A stretch of 64,000 nucleotides of DNA from Alphaproteobacteria bacterium (GTDB lineage Bacteria; Pseudomonadota; Alphaproteobacteria; Sphingomonadales; Emcibacteraceae), in the NCBI GenBank assembly GCA_030428615.1, contig JAUIDN010000015.1, positions 1-64,000 of the forward strand. Direction: 5' to 3'. The translations under genes were made by a program, and so were the position numbers. Position 1 is the first letter of the stretch. The number at the start of each line of letters is the position of its first letter. Positions 63,125 to 64,000 of this stretch are shown in pieces. The notes under the pieces are model-generated. The model was not told the DNA's origin, did no database searches, and saw only the letters and a program-made list of their open reading frames with translations.

Positions 63125-63165
63125 TTTATTTAACCAATTAGTTATTAACTATGTGGTTAAATAAA
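63125..63165. promoter_or_regulatory. Nested palindrome, probable ArsR-family operator
   Basis: A perfect 12-bp inverted repeat (TTTATTTAACCA/TGGTTAAATAAA) encloses a second palindrome TAGTTATTAACTA. Both share the same centre at 63145, giving a 41-bp dyad directly upstream of the regulator ATG. Confidence 0.65.
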
Positions 63166-63203
63166 ATATATTGATCAGATAGTCAATATTTATTCTCAAG
63201 TTT

Positions 63204-64000
63204 TCAGAGAATTTCTTTTAAAGTTTTTTTGGAAATATTCCCACCGCAGGCAATGATGGCGACTTTTTTACCCGCCCATTTTTCGATTTGCTTCAAATAA
63301 CCCGCAACTGCAACGCCGACTGCACCTTCACCAATAGTGTTGGTATCTTCAATGAAAATATTCAGTCCGTCAATTAATTGTTGTTCCGTCACATCAATAA
63401 ATTCGTCAACATAATCCCGGCAATACTCATATGTTACCGTACCCATTTCAACGCCGCCAGCGGTCCCGTCAGATAATGTCGGTGTAGAGGGTATATCCAA
63501 AACTTCGCCAGCAGCAATGCTTCGCATCATAACATTTGAATTCGCCGCAGAGCAGGCAATTATATTCGTATCCGGCGACAGATTAGCCATGGCAATTGCA
63601 ACACCGGATGTCAGGCCGCCACCGCCAAGTGATATAAATACTGCATCCAGGTCCGGTATTTCTGAAAAAAGTTCAAAACCGATCGTCCCCTGCCCACCAA
63701 CAATATGGATATCATTATAGGGAGATACAAATGGTATGTTATTGTCTGCCGCGTATTTACGTGCCGCTATTTCGCCATTGATGGGATCCCCATCAGTTTT
63801 TATAACCTCAAGGCCATAAGCAATCATGCCATCATACTTCGCTTTGGATACGTCGCTCGGAGCAAATACAGTTCCTCTGGTGCCGGTTTTTTGGCACATA
63901 AAACCAATCCCCGCACCATGATTTCCCGTCGACGCCGTCACCAGACCTTTTTTACGTTCTTCTTCCGACATGGACAGAATTTTATTGGCCGCACCGCGTA
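63204..64000 (-). CDS. Threonine/serine dehydratase-like PLP enzyme, partial (N-terminus beyond the right edge)
   Basis: The frame is open past the track start (63971) to the window end, adding residues RGAANKILS that match the FKxRGAxNK motif whose Lys lies just outside. Fold type II PLP enzyme: VTASTGNHGAGIGF, FISLGGGGLTSGVAIA (phosphate-binding Gly loop), IACGGNIS at the C-terminus. About 265 residues visible of about 320. It likely deaminates a hydroxy amino acid such as threonine or 3-hydroxyaspartate. It stops about 80 bp upstream of the ArsR gene start. Confidence 0.88.
   Translation of the reverse strand, partial: RGAANKILSMSEEERKKGLVTASTGNHGAGIGFMCQKTGTRGTVFAPSDVSKAKYDGMIAYGLEVIKTDGDPINGEIAARKYAADNNIPFVSPYNDIHIVGGQGTIGFELFSEIPDLDAVFISLGGGGLTSGVAIAMANLSPDTNIIACSAANSNVMMRSIAAGEVLDIPSTPTLSDGTAGGVEMGTVTYEYCRDYVDEFIDVTEQQLIDGLNIFIEDTNTIGEGAVGVAVAGYLKQIEKWAGKKVAIIACGGNISKKTLKEIL

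Noticed and set aside
1-64000. Mobile elements, CRISPR arrays, tRNA or rRNA genes
   Set aside because: No transposase or integrase frame, no regularly spaced repeats and no tRNA- or rRNA-like sequence were seen on either strand.

Overview
The window looks like a chromosomal segment of a low-to-moderate G+C, probably marine alphaproteobacterium. The lineage markers are FliX, FlbT, FlaF, a FlmG-like TPR glycosyltransferase, DUF6468, DUF2336 and DUF4170 proteins, a DksA that has lost most zinc-finger cysteines, sigma-54 promoters in front of flagellar operons, and CtrA-type TTAACCAT/TTAA-N7-TTAAC motifs. A PomB-like stator subunit, TRAP and sodium symporters fit a sodium-using marine cell. I cannot fix the order or genus from sequence reading alone.

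Bases 1-16100 are a flagellar and chemotaxis block. The minus strand carries fliL-fliM-DUF6468-motE, then cheZ, a split pair of MotB-like genes and the start of a very large periplasmic protein that runs off the left edge. The plus strand carries flgF-flgG-flgA-flgH and flgI-flgJ-flbY/flgN, both behind sigma-54 promoters, with dksA and fliX between them on the minus strand, then flagellin 1 with its own sigma-54 promoter.

Bases 16100-33700 are a flagellin maturation and glycosylation island. pseB, pseF, pseI and pseG (pseudaminic acid) surround an unfamiliar five-gene plus-strand cassette: ATP-grasp ligase, polysaccharide-deacetylase-like protein, DegT aminotransferase, aldolase fused to an unknown domain, methyltransferase. 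A NanM-type sugar methyltransferase, flagellins 2 and 3, flaG, flaF, flbT and a FlmG-like flagellin glycosyltransferase follow, then a response regulator/Hpt pair. The cassette probably builds or decorates a flagellar sugar that FlmG attaches, but its product is unknown.

Bases 33900-44200 hold a coiled-coil membrane protein translationally coupled to a TRAP transporter (substrate-binding lipoprotein, DctQ, DctM), a DUF2336 protein, cytochrome c, MlaC, a DUF4170 protein, glycerate 2-kinase and BioY.

Bases 44200-59500 look like a nitrogen/amino-acid scavenging region. A sodium:solute symporter is joined to two tandem Tat-exported class V aminotransferase-fold enzymes. An SLC13/RCK permease follows. 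Then comes a ten-gene minus-strand run: TPR protein, two ABC permeases, ABC ATPase, exported glycosylasparaginase, amino-acid-binding protein, CutC, two more TPR paralogues and a four-rhodanese protein. The layout suggests periplasmic cleavage of asparagine-linked substrates followed by uptake of the amino acid.

Bases 59500-64000 carry an EAL/GGDEF protein with a degenerate GGDEF site, a small orphan gene, an ArsR-type regulator with an SRPBCC partner behind a nested palindrome, and the C-terminal part of a threonine/serine dehydratase-like enzyme cut by the right edge. I saw no rRNA, tRNA, CRISPR, insertion sequence or replication origin.
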